From assembly GCF_010974945.1 (NCBI RefSeq), contig NZ_JAAIVB010000084.1, forward strand, positions 1-64,000: a stretch of 64,000 bases of DNA, read 5' to 3'. This document shows, piece by piece, positions 16,112 through 25,568 of this stretch (positions are counted from its first letter, which is position 1; each line of letters begins with the position of its first letter). Source of the stretch: Noviherbaspirillum galbum (lineage in GTDB: Bacteria > Pseudomonadota > Gammaproteobacteria > Burkholderiales > Burkholderiaceae_D). A model generated the notes under the pieces. That model saw only the letters and a list, made by a program, of their open reading frames with translations, searched no databases and was not told the origin of the DNA. The translations under genes were made by a program, and so were the position numbers.

Positions 16112-19100
16112 GCTGATCGATTTCGTCCTCACGCAGCGGGTGTTCGTCCTGGTGCTGACGTTCGCGCTGGTGGTCTTCGGCTATCGTTCGCTGACCAACC
16201 TGCCGATCGAAGCCTTCCCCGACGTGCAGGACGTGCAGGTGCAGATCGTCACCCAGTTTCCCGGACAGGCGCCGGAAGAGGTGGAACGCATCGTCACGTT
16301 GCCGATCGAGCGGGAAATGAGCGGCGTTCCGCGCCAGACCCAGCTGCGCTCGGCGACCATCACCGGCCTGTCGGTCGTGACCCTGACCTTCGAGGATGGC
16401 ACCGACGATTACTTCGCGCGCCAGCAGGTGCTGGAAAAGCTGCAGGGCGTCACCCTCCCGAACGGCGTGCAGCCGGCGCTCGCTCCGCTGACCACGGCGG
16501 TCGGCGAGGTGTTCCGCTATATCGTCGAGGCGCCGGCGGACATGGACGAAAACGAACTCCGCAGCCTGCAGGACTGGGTGATCCGCCCCGGCCTGCGCAC
16601 CGTTCCCGGCGTTGCCGACGTGGTCAGCTTCGGCGGCACGATCAAGGAATACCAGGTACAGGTCGACCCCTACCTGCTCAAGCGCTATGGCGTCACGCTC
16701 GACCAGGTGAACCAGGCGCTGGCCAACAACAGCGCGAACGTCGGCGGCGGTTCGGTCCGGCGCGGCGATGAAGCGCTCGTCATCCGCGGCATCGGCATCT
16801 TCGCCAACCTGCAGGACATCGGCAGGGTGGTCGTTGCCGCCAAGGGAGGAAAGACCGTGCTGGTGGCCGACGTGGCCGACGTGAGCATCGGCAGCCGGCC
16901 GCGCTCGGGCATCGTGGCCTTCGACGACCACGACAGCGTGGTGGAAGGAATCGTCCAGATGGTGAAAGGCGGCAATGCCGCCAAGGTGGTGGCCGCCGTC
17001 AAGCACCGTGTCGCCGCCATCAACGACAAGCTGCCGAAGGGCGTGCGCATCCGGACCATCTACGACCGCACCCAGCTGATCAACCATACGGTGCACACCG
17101 TTGCCGAAAACCTGCTGGTCGGGGCCGCGCTCGTGATCGCCATCCTCGTCATCTTCCTGCAGGACTGGCGGGCCGCCCTGATCGTGGCCGTCGTCATTCC
17201 GCTGTCGCTGCTGTTCGCGTTCATCATGCTCGACGCAAGGAACATCCCGGCCAACCTGATTTCGCTGGGAGCGGTCGATTTCGGCATCATCGTCGACGGC
17301 GCGGTGGTCCTGGTCGAAGCGCTGATGGTGCGGCTGGCGCTGCGGCCCTTCCATGCCGATGCGCCGGCGACCGATGCGGGATGGCGGCGCGGCGTGCTGC
17401 GCGGCACCGTGGCGGAAATGGGGCATCCCATCCTGTTCGCCAAGGCGATCATCATTACCGCCTTCCTGCCGATCTTTACTTTCCAGCGCGTCGAGGGAAA
17501 GATATTCTCGCCGGTCGCGCTGACGCTCAGCTTCGCCATCCTCGGCGCGGTCATCCTGACCATGACGCTCGTGCCGACCCTGCTGGCATTCACCATGCGC
17601 CGCCACACCATGGCGGAAAGGCACATCGCCTGGATGAGCCGCCTGCAGGAATGGTACAAGGCGGCGCTGATCCGCGCGGGCGCGCACCGCGCCATGATCG
17701 GCGGACTCTCCGTGGCGGCCCTGGCCATCTCGCTGGCGTGCGCGCCCCTGCTCGGCAGCGAATTCCTTCCCAAGCTGGATGAAGGGAATATCTGGCTGAC
17801 CATCACCCTGCCCACCTCCAGCTCGCTGGAAAGCACCAAGGACGTCGAGCGCGAGGTGCGCGGCATCCTGCGGGGCTATAACGAGGTGTCGGATGTCATT
17901 TCCCATGTCGGCAGGCCGGATGACGGCACCGACCCGAAGGGACCGAACAACATCGAAATCCTGGCCGACCTCAAGCCGCATGACAAATGGCGCTTCGGCA
18001 GCAAGGAAGAACTCGTCACCGACATGACGCGCCGCATCCATGCCATCCCCGGCGTGCCGACCAACTTTTCCCAGGTGATCCAGGACAACGTCGAGGAAGC
18101 CTTGTCCGGGGTCAAGGGGGAAATCGCGGTCAAGGTCTTCGGTCCCGATCTCCAGGTATTGACCCGGAAGAGCGAACAGATCGCGGACATCCTCAACGGC
18201 ATCGCGGGCGCGGCGGACGTGGCCGCCATTCGCATCGGCGGACAGACGGAGCTCGACATCGTGATCGACCGGGAGCGCATCGCCCGCCTGGGAATCAACA
18301 TCGCCGACGTGAACGCGGCGATGCAGACCGCGCTCGCCGGCACGACCGTCAACGCGTTCTATGAAACCGACCGGCGCTACGACCTGACCCTGAGGATGAA
18401 GGAGCCGTACCGGAAATCGGTCGACGGCATCGCCGCGATCCAGGTGAGCCTGCCCGGCGGCGCCGGCACGGTCGGCCTGGGCGACATTGCCCGCATCGAG
18501 ATACGGCAAGGCGCGGCGCGCATCAGCCGCGAGGCCGGCGGACGCAACGCCTCCGTCAAGGCGAACCTGCTGGGCAGGGACCAGGGCAGCTTCGTCGACG
18601 AAGCGCAGCGCAAGGTGGCCGAGCAGGTCAGCCTCCCGCCTGGCTACGACATGACCTGGGGCGGGCAGTTCGAAAACCAGCAGCGCGCGGTCAAGCGCCT
18701 GCAGGTGATCGTTCCGGTCACCGCGCTCCTGATCTTTTCCTTGCTGTTCTGGACATTCCGGTCCGTGCGCAAGGCCTCGCTCGTGCTCCTGATCGTGCCC
18801 TTCGCCATGATCGGCGGCATCGCCGGACTCGCGCTGGCGGGACTGCATTTCTCGGTCTCCGCCGCGGTCGGCTTCATCGCCGTGGCGGGCATCTCGGTGC
18901 AGAACGGCGTGATCATGGTCGAGCAGATCGTCGAGATCGCGAGGAACGAGGCTGTGCCCTTCCAGGCCGCCGTGGCAGGCGCGGTGGCGAGGCTGCGGCC
19001 CATCCTGATGACCGCGCTGATGGCGGGCCTCGGCCTGCTGCCCGCCGCGCTGTCGCACGGCATCGGCTCGGAAACGCAGCGCCCGTTCGCGGTCGTGATC

Positions 19101-19190
19101 GTCGGCGGCATCATTTCCGCCACCTTCTTCACGCTTCTCCTGCTGCCGCTTGCCTATCCGGTCTTCTCGGGGCAACCGGAGCAGGAATAG
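16101..19190 (+). CDS. Heavy-metal RND efflux pump, CzcA family
   Basis: The 1029-residue proton-driven inner-membrane transporter begins MLNKLIDFVLTQR at the ATG at 16101. The fourth transmembrane helix carries DFGIIVDGAVVLVE near residue 391. This two-aspartate pattern belongs to divalent-cation pumps (Zn, Co, Cd, Ni) rather than to the Cu/Ag pumps. Two large periplasmic loops and twelve membrane segments are evident. It forms one operon with the lipoprotein, channel and adaptor upstream. A strong antisense open frame covers the gene and is only a shadow. The metal preference is inferred from the helix motif. Confidence 0.92.
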   Translation: MLNKLIDFVLTQRVFVLVLTFALVVFGYRSLTNLPIEAFPDVQDVQVQIVTQFPGQAPEEVERIVTLPIEREMSGVPRQTQLRSATITGLSVVTLTFEDGTDDYFARQQVLEKLQGVTLPNGVQPALAPLTTAVGEVFRYIVEAPADMDENELRSLQDWVIRPGLRTVPGVADVVSFGGTIKEYQVQVDPYLLKRYGVTLDQVNQALANNSANVGGGSVRRGDEALVIRGIGIFANLQDIGRVVVAAKGGKTVLVADVADVSIGSRPRSGIVAFDDHDSVVEGIVQMVKGGNAAKVVAAVKHRVAAINDKLPKGVRIRTIYDRTQLINHTVHTVAENLLVGAALVIAILVIFLQDWRAALIVAVVIPLSLLFAFIMLDARNIPANLISLGAVDFGIIVDGAVVLVEALMVRLALRPFHADAPATDAGWRRGVLRGTVAEMGHPILFAKAIIITAFLPIFTFQRVEGKIFSPVALTLSFAILGAVILTMTLVPTLLAFTMRRHTMAERHIAWMSRLQEWYKAALIRAGAHRAMIGGLSVAALAISLACAPLLGSEFLPKLDEGNIWLTITLPTSSSLESTKDVEREVRGILRGYNEVSDVISHVGRPDDGTDPKGPNNIEILADLKPHDKWRFGSKEELVTDMTRRIHAIPGVPTNFSQVIQDNVEEALSGVKGEIAVKVFGPDLQVLTRKSEQIADILNGIAGAADVAAIRIGGQTELDIVIDRERIARLGINIADVNAAMQTALAGTTVNAFYETDRRYDLTLRMKEPYRKSVDGIAAIQVSLPGGAGTVGLGDIARIEIRQGAARISREAGGRNASVKANLLGRDQGSFVDEAQRKVAEQVSLPPGYDMTWGGQFENQQRAVKRLQVIVPVTALLIFSLLFWTFRSVRKASLVLLIVPFAMIGGIAGLALAGLHFSVSAAVGFIAVAGISVQNGVIMVEQIVEIARNEAVPFQAAVAGAVARLRPILMTALMAGLGLLPAALSHGIGSETQRPFAVVIVGGIISATFFTLLLLPLAYPVFSGQPEQE

Positions 19191-19275
19191 CGTGCTAACC
19201 TCGAGTCTCGGATATCAACGCAGCCGGGCATGACGGGCTGCGGGCAACGGAAGGAAAGTAGGAAGGAGCGACAGG

Positions 19276-19944
19276 ATGCATGTGCTGCTGGTGGAAGACG
19301 ATGCCGTTCTCGCCGACGGCATCGCGCGCAACCTCGAGGGCTACGGCATGGTGGTCGACGTGTTGAACAATGGCACCGAGGCCGATGACATGCTGCAACG
19401 CGTCGAGGTGGCGGTGATGGTGCTCGACATCGGCATCCCGGGGATAGACGGCTTCGAGGTCGTGCGCCGGCTCCGCGCCCGGGGAAACCAGCTTCCCGTG
19501 CTGCTGCTGACCGCGCGCGATGCCGTGCAGGACCGCGTGCACGGCCTGGAGATCGGCGCGGACGATTACCTCGTCAAGCCGTTCGCCGCGTCGGAACTGG
19601 TCGCGCGCATCAAGGCGCTGGCAAGGCGCGCCGCGCCGCGGCGCGAGGTGCTCGAGATTGCCGCCCTCACGCTCGACAATTTTTCCAAGCGCGCCAGCAT
19701 CCAAGGCAAGGCCATCGAATTGTCGTCGAGGGAATGGTCGGTGCTGCAATACCTGATGCAGCAGGCGGGCCGGGTCGTATCCCGGCAGCAAATCATCGAC
19801 GCCATTCTTCCCTGGGGAGAAGAGCTGACCCTCAATGCCGTCGAGGTGTACGTTTCCCGAGTCAGAAGCAAGATCGCCGGTTCGGGCGTGAGCCTGAGAA
19901 CCATACGCGGCTTCGGCTACCTCCTGGAGAAGGAACCCGGATGA
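19276..19944 (+). CDS. OmpR-family response regulator
   Basis: The 222-residue protein has a receiver domain with acidic pocket EDD (7-9), phosphoacceptor D51 in VLDIGIPGIDGF, and the conserved Lys of DDYLVKPF. A winged-helix DNA-binding domain follows, with SSREWSVLQYLMQ and the closing RTIRGFGYLLE. It is related to QseB/PmrA/CusR-type regulators. It follows the pump gene by 85 bases and overlaps the kinase gene. The direct repeats at 13129 are a plausible target. Confidence 0.92.
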   Translation: MHVLLVEDDAVLADGIARNLEGYGMVVDVLNNGTEADDMLQRVEVAVMVLDIGIPGIDGFEVVRRLRARGNQLPVLLLTARDAVQDRVHGLEIGADDYLVKPFAASELVARIKALARRAAPRREVLEIAALTLDNFSKRASIQGKAIELSSREWSVLQYLMQQAGRVVSRQQIIDAILPWGEELTLNAVEVYVSRVRSKIAGSGVSLRTIRGFGYLLEKEPG

Positions 19945-21335
19945 CGACCAGCGTGCGCGTCCGGCTGCTCAAGTGGCTCATCACGCCGCTGCTGGTCGTC
20001 AATCTGCTGGGCGCCGGCCTGACTTACTGGCTGGCCTGGATTCCCGCGGAAATCGCCTTCGACCAATCCCTCGCCGACGCTGCCTGGGCGATACTGCCGC
20101 GCCTGCGCAACGTCAACCGCCAGGTGAACATCGACCTGCCCCGCGAGGCGGAACAGGTGTTGCGCGTGGACCATTTCGACCTCGTGTACTTTTGCGTCCG
20201 CGACGACCAGGGCCGCGTGATCGCGGGAGACGCTGACTTTCCCGCCGGCCGGTTTCCCGCCGACGCGAACCAGCCGCTGCTCTACGATGGCGTCATGCGC
20301 GGCGAACCGGTGCGCTTCGTCGAAATGAAGGCGGACCTCGACGGCGTGCCCGCATGGATCGGCATCGCCGAGACCTTGCGCAAGCGCCATTCCATCCAGA
20401 GCCGGATCCTGTTCAGCCTGCTGGTGCTGGAACTGATCCTCACCGGCCTGGCGATCGTGATCGCGTGGGTTGCGGTGTCCCGCGGACTGCGGCCGATCTC
20501 GGCATTGAAGGCAGAACTCGACAAGCGGCATTTCGAGGACCTGTCGCCGCTCCACGACAATGACGTGCCGGACGAGCTCAAGCCGATGGCAGGCGCGCTG
20601 AACGCCTTGCTCGACCGGGCCGCCGACGGCACGCGCGCGCAGCAGGATTTCCTGGCCAACGTGGCCCACCAGCTGCGCACGCCGCTGGCCGGCCTGCGCG
20701 CGCAGCTCGAATGGGTGGGTAACAAGTTCAGCGCCGAGCCGGCGCTGGTGCGGTCGGTGGCCATGATGATGTCGTCCGTCGAACGCCTGACCCGCCAGGG
20801 AAACCAGCTCCTGGCGCTGGCCCGCGCGGAGCCCAGCCGGTTCGAGAAAAAGCGCCGGGAGCCGGTGCGGCTCGACGAAGTGGTCAGCCAGACCGTCCAG
20901 CATTTCGTCGCCGAGGCGGACAAGAAAGACATCGACCTGGGCTTCGAGCTGCAAGCCGCGACCGTGCTCGGCGACCGCTTCCTGCTGCATGACCTGGTCG
21001 ACAACCTCGTGGACAATGCCATCCGCTATGCGCCGCGGGGCGGCCAGGTGACGCTGCGCCTGTCGGATGCGGGTAAGCAGGTCTGCCTCGAAGTGGAAGA
21101 CAACGGCCCCGGCATTCCCGGCACGGAACAGGAGAAGATCTTCAACCGCTTCTACCGCATCGATTCGAAGGTCTCGGGCAGCGGCCTCGGCCTGGCCATC
21201 GTGCGGGACATTGCCCGCGACCACGATGCCGACATCGCGCTCGCGTCGCCGGGGACGGGACAGGGGACGGTGTTCAAGGTCCTGTTCCCGCCGGCGGCAA
21301 GCCAGGAGAGCCGGAAACCCGTCCCGGAGGCGTGA
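19941..21335 (+). CDS. Sensor histidine kinase
   Basis: The start ATG at 19941 overlaps the regulator stop, giving 464 residues. There are two membrane helices (about 12-34 and 156-180) around a periplasmic domain of the 2CSK-N type, with Q..LADAAWAILPRL at its start. The dimerisation domain has phosphoacceptor H243 in VAHQLRTPLAGLRAQ. The ATPase domain has the N box DNAIRYAP, G1 DNGPGIP and G2 GSGLGLAIV. It probably senses a periplasmic metal ion and drives the upstream RND operon. Its end lies two bases from the convergent porin gene. Confidence 0.9.
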   Translation: MTTSVRVRLLKWLITPLLVVNLLGAGLTYWLAWIPAEIAFDQSLADAAWAILPRLRNVNRQVNIDLPREAEQVLRVDHFDLVYFCVRDDQGRVIAGDADFPAGRFPADANQPLLYDGVMRGEPVRFVEMKADLDGVPAWIGIAETLRKRHSIQSRILFSLLVLELILTGLAIVIAWVAVSRGLRPISALKAELDKRHFEDLSPLHDNDVPDELKPMAGALNALLDRAADGTRAQQDFLANVAHQLRTPLAGLRAQLEWVGNKFSAEPALVRSVAMMMSSVERLTRQGNQLLALARAEPSRFEKKRREPVRLDEVVSQTVQHFVAEADKKDIDLGFELQAATVLGDRFLLHDLVDNLVDNAIRYAPRGGQVTLRLSDAGKQVCLEVEDNGPGIPGTEQEKIFNRFYRIDSKVSGSGLGLAIVRDIARDHDADIALASPGTGQGTVFKVLFPPAASQESRKPVPEA

Positions 21336-21337
21336 GC

Positions 21338-22675
21338 TCAGAAGTCCGCGTGCAGGCGCAAGGCATAGACCGTTACCGGCCCGCGGTCGTGGTTGTAGGC
21401 GGGATTGACGATGCGTTGCGCGTCGAACGAGATCGCCAGCGCCTTGCCGACCCGGGCGGCGTAGTAGATCTCGCCGATTTTCTCGGGCGCGTAGGACAGG
21501 CGGCCATCGCCGATCAGGATGCCCAGGCCGCCCTGGCCGAAGTACTGCCGGGCATCCGGAGAAAGTCCGTTGACCGCCACGGCAGCGCCCAGCGTATCGC
21601 CTTCCCTGCCCCAGCGGCTGCCCTTGACGGCTAGGCCGGCCGATGCCGAGCGGTTGATTTCCGTGAATTCGTAGGCTTCCTTGCTGCCGTCGTTGCCGCT
21701 GAGCCGCAGGAAAGACCCGATGCCGCCACCCATATCCTGCTCGACGTTGAGCGACCAGCCCGCCCTTGACTGCCTCCTCCGCACCGCGGCGGTATCCGGC
21801 ACCGTCCCGTCGCGCAAGGATTGCGCGACCGCCTCGTCGTAGCGGCCCATCTTCCCGCGATTGGCGAAGACCAGCAGCTTGATCTTGCCGGGGCGTCCCT
21901 GCCACTGGTGGCGCCTTTCCGCTTCCGCGACGACCATGTGCTGGCTGAAGTCGAATCCCGTGACCTTGCCGTTCGGCACGCCGGACAACTGGAACAGCCC
22001 GGCCCGCCCGGACCACACGTCCTGGTTCCATTCGACGGCGCCGCCATAGGTGAAGCCCCAGGCATCAGCGGCGTAGTCGAAGGCGCCGGCGTCGATCACC
22101 GACCAGTTCAGGAAGTCGCCGCGCGGGTCATGCGCATAGGTGTTGGCGTCGAAGATGTCGGTCACCGAAAACTTGCCGACGGTAATGATGATGTTGTTGG
22201 CAGTCCGCGAGCCCGCCATCTGGTTGGCGACTCCCTCGACTTCTTCTTCCTGCCCGCCCAGCGGCACTACCTGCCGGAGGAAGGCGCGCGGCAGGCGCAG
22301 GTAGGGCGCGTTCTGCCCTACCTTGTACGCCTCGCCGCTGGGAAAGCCCGCGACGCCGAGCGTATTGCTGAGGCCGAATCCCTGGTCGATCTCGGGGTTG
22401 ATCCAGATCTCCGCATTGCGCCACGGGCGCACGCCGAGCATGAGCGTCAGGTCGGTGGTCTCCTGCTGGCGTTCCGACGGCGCCAGGCTGTTATCGCCGC
22501 TGTATGGCGCCCGGAAGGCGGAATGCTTCTGGACCACCGTGGTCCACTGGCCATGGATCGCCCAGGGCGATACGCCGGCGGAGGAAGCTTCGTCGGCCAG
22601 CACGCGGCCCGGCAACGACAGGATGAACAGCAGGGCGGCACCGCCTGACGCCATGGCATGGAGTCGTCGGATCAT
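21338..22675 (-). CDS. Carbohydrate-selective porin, OprB-like
   Basis: The 445-residue protein is an outer-membrane beta barrel. It has a signal peptide (MIRRLHAM to LADEA), an N-terminal WAIHGQWTTVVQKHSAF strand, NAEIWINPEIDQGFGLSNTLGVAGFPSGE, and a final strand ending in aromatic YALRLHADF. The family takes up sugars or other small polar solutes by diffusion. The start at 22675 is preceded by AAAGGAAA; an upstream in-frame ATG at 22696 lacks such a site. It is divergent from the hydroxyproline genes and may serve their substrate or be independent. Confidence 0.8.
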   Translation of the reverse strand: MIRRLHAMASGGAALLFILSLPGRVLADEASSAGVSPWAIHGQWTTVVQKHSAFRAPYSGDNSLAPSERQQETTDLTLMLGVRPWRNAEIWINPEIDQGFGLSNTLGVAGFPSGEAYKVGQNAPYLRLPRAFLRQVVPLGGQEEEVEGVANQMAGSRTANNIIITVGKFSVTDIFDANTYAHDPRGDFLNWSVIDAGAFDYAADAWGFTYGGAVEWNQDVWSGRAGLFQLSGVPNGKVTGFDFSQHMVVAEAERRHQWQGRPGKIKLLVFANRGKMGRYDEAVAQSLRDGTVPDTAAVRRRQSRAGWSLNVEQDMGGGIGSFLRLSGNDGSKEAYEFTEINRSASAGLAVKGSRWGREGDTLGAAVAVNGLSPDARQYFGQGGLGILIGDGRLSYAPEKIGEIYYAARVGKALAISFDAQRIVNPAYNHDRGPVTVYALRLHADF

Positions 22676-22783
22676 GGATATTTCCTTTCGGGTCAATCCC
22701 GCGGATTATATTCGCCAATCTGCCGGCAGCGGCTTCGATATACTGGCGGCGAACCGACGACTCAGCAACGACACGACCACGCC

Positions 22784-23794
22784 ATGCTCAATCTCCATCG
22801 CACGATACAGACCATCGACGCCCACACCGGCGGCGAACCCTTGCGCATCCTGGCAGCCGGCATGCCGCCGGTGCCGGGCAACGACATCCTCGAGAAACGA
22901 TCCTGGCTGCGGCAGAACCGCGACGACCTGCGCAAGTTCCTGATGAACGAACCGCGCGGCCATGCCGACATGTATGGCGCCTACCTGCTGCCGCCCACCA
23001 CGCCGCAGGCCGACTTCGGCGTGATCTTCATCCACAACGAAGGCTACAGCGACATGTGCGGCCACGGCATCATCGCCCTGGGCAAGGTGCTGGTGGAAAT
23101 GGGATACGTGGAGCGCAAGATCCCCGTCACGCGCATCGGCTTCGATGCGCCGGCCGGCTTCATCGAGGCCCATGTCGAATGGGATGGCCGGCGCGCGGGC
23201 AACGTGACCTTCCGGAACGTTCCCGCCTTCATCTACCGTCGCGACGTCGAGGTGGAAACGCCGGGCTTCGGCCGCATCACTGGAGACATCGTCTTCGGCG
23301 GCGCCTTCTACTACTACATCGACGGCAGGCAGGCGAACCTCGAGATCCGCCCGGAATCCGTGCGATCGCTGATCCAGCTGGGCGCCGAAACCAAGGCCGC
23401 GGTCAGCGCGGCGGTCAAGATCCAGCATCCTCTGGAACCGGGACTGGACACGCTGTACGGCACGATCATCGATGGCGCGCCCAACCGGAGCGGCGTGGAT
23501 CAATCCAACGTCTGCATCTTCGCCGACCGCGAGGTGGACCGCTCCCCGACCGGCACCGGCACGTCGGGACGGGCCGCGCAGCTTTACCTGCGCGGCCGCC
23601 TGCCGATGCTCCAGCCTTATGTGAACGGCAGCATCGTCGGCAGCAGCTTCGGCGTCAAGGTGGTGGGCGAGGTCAAGGTCGGCGAGTTCGACGGCGCCAT
23701 CACCGAGGTCACGGGCACGGCGCACATCAGCGGCTTCAACCAATGGGTCCTCGAGGATGGCGACCCCTTCCCCACAGGCTTTTTCTTCAGGTAA
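22784..23794 (+). CDS. trans-3-hydroxy-L-proline dehydratase (proline racemase family)
   Basis: The 336-residue protein has the proline-racemase fold with the first catalytic cysteine C92 in DMCGHG. The second catalytic position in DRSPTGTGTSG is threonine (T256) instead of cysteine. A Cys/Thr pair is the hallmark of trans-3-hydroxy-L-proline dehydratases, which make delta1-pyrroline-2-carboxylate, rather than of racemases or 4-hydroxyproline epimerases. The next gene encodes the fitting reductase 6 bases downstream, so the pair would convert trans-3-hydroxyproline to proline. Confidence 0.88.
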   Translation: MLNLHRTIQTIDAHTGGEPLRILAAGMPPVPGNDILEKRSWLRQNRDDLRKFLMNEPRGHADMYGAYLLPPTTPQADFGVIFIHNEGYSDMCGHGIIALGKVLVEMGYVERKIPVTRIGFDAPAGFIEAHVEWDGRRAGNVTFRNVPAFIYRRDVEVETPGFGRITGDIVFGGAFYYYIDGRQANLEIRPESVRSLIQLGAETKAAVSAAVKIQHPLEPGLDTLYGTIIDGAPNRSGVDQSNVCIFADREVDRSPTGTGTSGRAAQLYLRGRLPMLQPYVNGSIVGSSFGVKVVGEVKVGEFDGAITEVTGTAHISGFNQWVLEDGDPFPTGFFFR

Positions 23795-23800
23795 GCAAGC

Positions 23801-24727
23801 ATGCAGATTCTCGATTCTTCCCGCACCGCGGCCGCCCTACCCTATTCCCGCCTGGTGCCGGCCGTCGCCCGGGCCGCCGTCGAACTGGCCAACGGCACGA
23901 TCACCGCGCCCGACCGGCAGGTGGTGACGATCGATCCGGCGAGCGTGCTGCTCAGCATGCCCGCCATCGGCAGCGACATCAGCGTCACCAAGCTCATCAC
24001 CGTGCATGCCGGCAACGCCCGGCACGGCCTTCCCGCGATCCAGGGCGAAGTCGTCGTCTTCGAGACCGCGACCGGCCGCCGGCTGGCCCTGCTCGACGGC
24101 CCGACGGTGACCGCGAGACGAACCGCCGCGGTGACGCTGCTGGGCATCGATACCCTCGCGCCGCGCAAGCCTGCCTCGGCGCTCATCATCGGCACCGGCA
24201 CCCAGGCCGCCGCCCATGCCGACGCGCTGATCGATTACTTCGGCGTACGCGAGTTCCACATCGCGGCCAGGACGCAGGACAGCGCCGCCAGGTTCGGCGA
24301 GACGCTGGCATCGCGGCGGGACGGAGCCAACCTGCGGATCACCGCGCATGCCGCGGCGGCCATCCAGCAGGACCCGCCGCCGACGGACGTGATCATCGCG
24401 CTGACGACTTCCTCCGTGCCGGTCATTCCCGCCGCCATCGCGCCCGGGACGCTTGCCATCGGCGTCGGCGCATTCAAGCCGAACATGGCGGAGTTTCCGC
24501 CGGCGCTGCTGCACGGGCGGCAGATCATCGTCGATGACCTCGACGGGGCCAGGCATGAGGCCGGTGACCTGATCCAGGCCGGCGTCGACTGGGACAAGGT
24601 CGCGCGGCTTGCAGACGTGCTGTCCGGAAAAGTGTCGTGTGCGCCGGCCGTGCCGGTGTTCAAGACTGTGGGCCAGGCCGCCTGGGACCTGGCCGCCGCG
24701 CGGGTGGCCATCGCCTCGATGGCATAG
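23801..24727 (+). CDS. delta1-pyrroline-2-carboxylate reductase (ornithine cyclodeaminase family)
   Basis: The 308-residue protein belongs to the ornithine cyclodeaminase/mu-crystallin family. It has the N-terminal PDRQVVTIDPASVLLSMPA part, the GPTVTARRTAAVTLLGI segment and an NAD(P)-binding IIGTGTQAAAHADAL. In hydroxyproline catabolism, members of this family reduce pyrroline-2-carboxylate to L-proline. The adjacency to the Cys/Thr dehydratase strongly favours that role over ornithine deamination. Confidence 0.85.
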   Translation: MQILDSSRTAAALPYSRLVPAVARAAVELANGTITAPDRQVVTIDPASVLLSMPAIGSDISVTKLITVHAGNARHGLPAIQGEVVVFETATGRRLALLDGPTVTARRTAAVTLLGIDTLAPRKPASALIIGTGTQAAAHADALIDYFGVREFHIAARTQDSAARFGETLASRRDGANLRITAHAAAAIQQDPPPTDVIIALTTSSVPVIPAAIAPGTLAIGVGAFKPNMAEFPPALLHGRQIIVDDLDGARHEAGDLIQAGVDWDKVARLADVLSGKVSCAPAVPVFKTVGQAAWDLAAARVAIASMA

Positions 24728-24847
24728 CCTGCCCTTGCCCGCAACTCGCCGCGAAGCAGCAAGACCGGGATGCCGGCATAATGGCCATGCCGCTTACCGG
24801 TTTGGCGGGCTTCGTTGATCAACGGCAGAAGATGAATGGAGGAAAGC

Positions 24848-25333
24848 ATGGACGACAAGAAAGACGCGGAGCCGGCGAAGAACTGGCGCGAAGAAGGCGT
24901 TCGGGTGGTACACGGCGACCAGCTCGACGCGAACACGGCGCAGACGCCCGGCATGCATCGCGCCGCGGCCATCAATCATGCGCGGGTCGGCGCGCAGAAA
25001 CTCTGGGCGGGCACGGTCACCATCCACCCGAAGGCGAAAACCGGCGCGCATCACCACGGCGCACTCGAGAGCGTAATCTACGTCGTGCGCGGCAAGGCAC
25101 GCATGCGCTGGGGCGACCAGCTCGAATTCACCGCCGAAGCCGGGCCGGGCGACTTCATCTACGTGCCGCCTTACGTGCCGCACCAGGAGATCAATGCCAG
25201 CGACTCGGAACCGCTCGAATGCGTGCTGGTCCGCAGCGACAACGAAGCGGTGGTGATCAACCTCGACATCAACGCGGTGGAAAAACCCGCGGAGGTGCAT
25301 TGGGTTGATCCGATTCACAAGCATCCGCATTGA
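24848..25333 (+). CDS. Single-domain cupin protein
   Basis: The 161-residue protein shows cupin motif 1 (GAHHHGALESVIYVVRGKA, metal-binding histidines and glutamate) and motif 2 (PGDFIYVPPYVPHQ, last histidine). It probably binds a divalent metal. The reaction is unknown; relatives include regulators and small dioxygenase-like proteins. I start at 24848, where GGAGGAAA stands 6-10 bases upstream; an in-frame ATG at 24836 adds four residues. It is 120 bases after the hydroxyproline pair and may or may not be cotranscribed. Confidence 0.8.
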   Translation: MDDKKDAEPAKNWREEGVRVVHGDQLDANTAQTPGMHRAAAINHARVGAQKLWAGTVTIHPKAKTGAHHHGALESVIYVVRGKARMRWGDQLEFTAEAGPGDFIYVPPYVPHQEINASDSEPLECVLVRSDNEAVVINLDINAVEKPAEVHWVDPIHKHPH

Positions 25334-25568
25334 GGGGTGGGGTTCGGTTGCGCACGCCGTTATTGGCGCCTGCTCTTTTAACCGCGCAGGCCCTAAACTT
25401 CGCCCAAATCTTTGCAACGTGACTGGTGTGCTGGAGCAACCCGACAAGCTCCCTCCCTTTCAAGGGGAGGGCTGGGGTGGGGATGGGGGTCGGTCGCGAG
25501 CAAAGAACGCCATTCGATTCGCCAGCGAGGTTAACGCTGTTCTTTGATCACACCGGAAACCCATCCCC
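25334..25568. other. Intergenic region with dispersed repeat and hairpin
   Basis: This non-coding stretch lies between convergent genes. It contains copy 2 of the 63-bp repeat (25446-25508). The repeat's end, CAAAGAAC (25501-25508), is mirrored by GTTCTTTG at 25541-25548, so the 3' half can fold into a long hairpin that may act as a terminator for either neighbour. A shorter related stretch (GGGGTGGGGTTCGGTTGC) lies at about 25335-25352. No open frame here is convincing. Confidence 0.55.
25446..25508. repeat. 63-bp dispersed repeat, copy 2
   Basis: This near-identical copy of 13038-13100 differs at about three positions near the 3' end, and has the same orientation. It lies 113 bases after the cupin stop. 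Confidence 0.7.

Noticed and set aside
16080-19175. Antisense open frame of about 1031 codons opposite the RND pump
   Set aside because: It mirrors the pump gene exactly, is rich in His, Arg, Asp and Gly as expected of a shadow frame in high-GC DNA, and has no domain. The sense gene is unmistakable.
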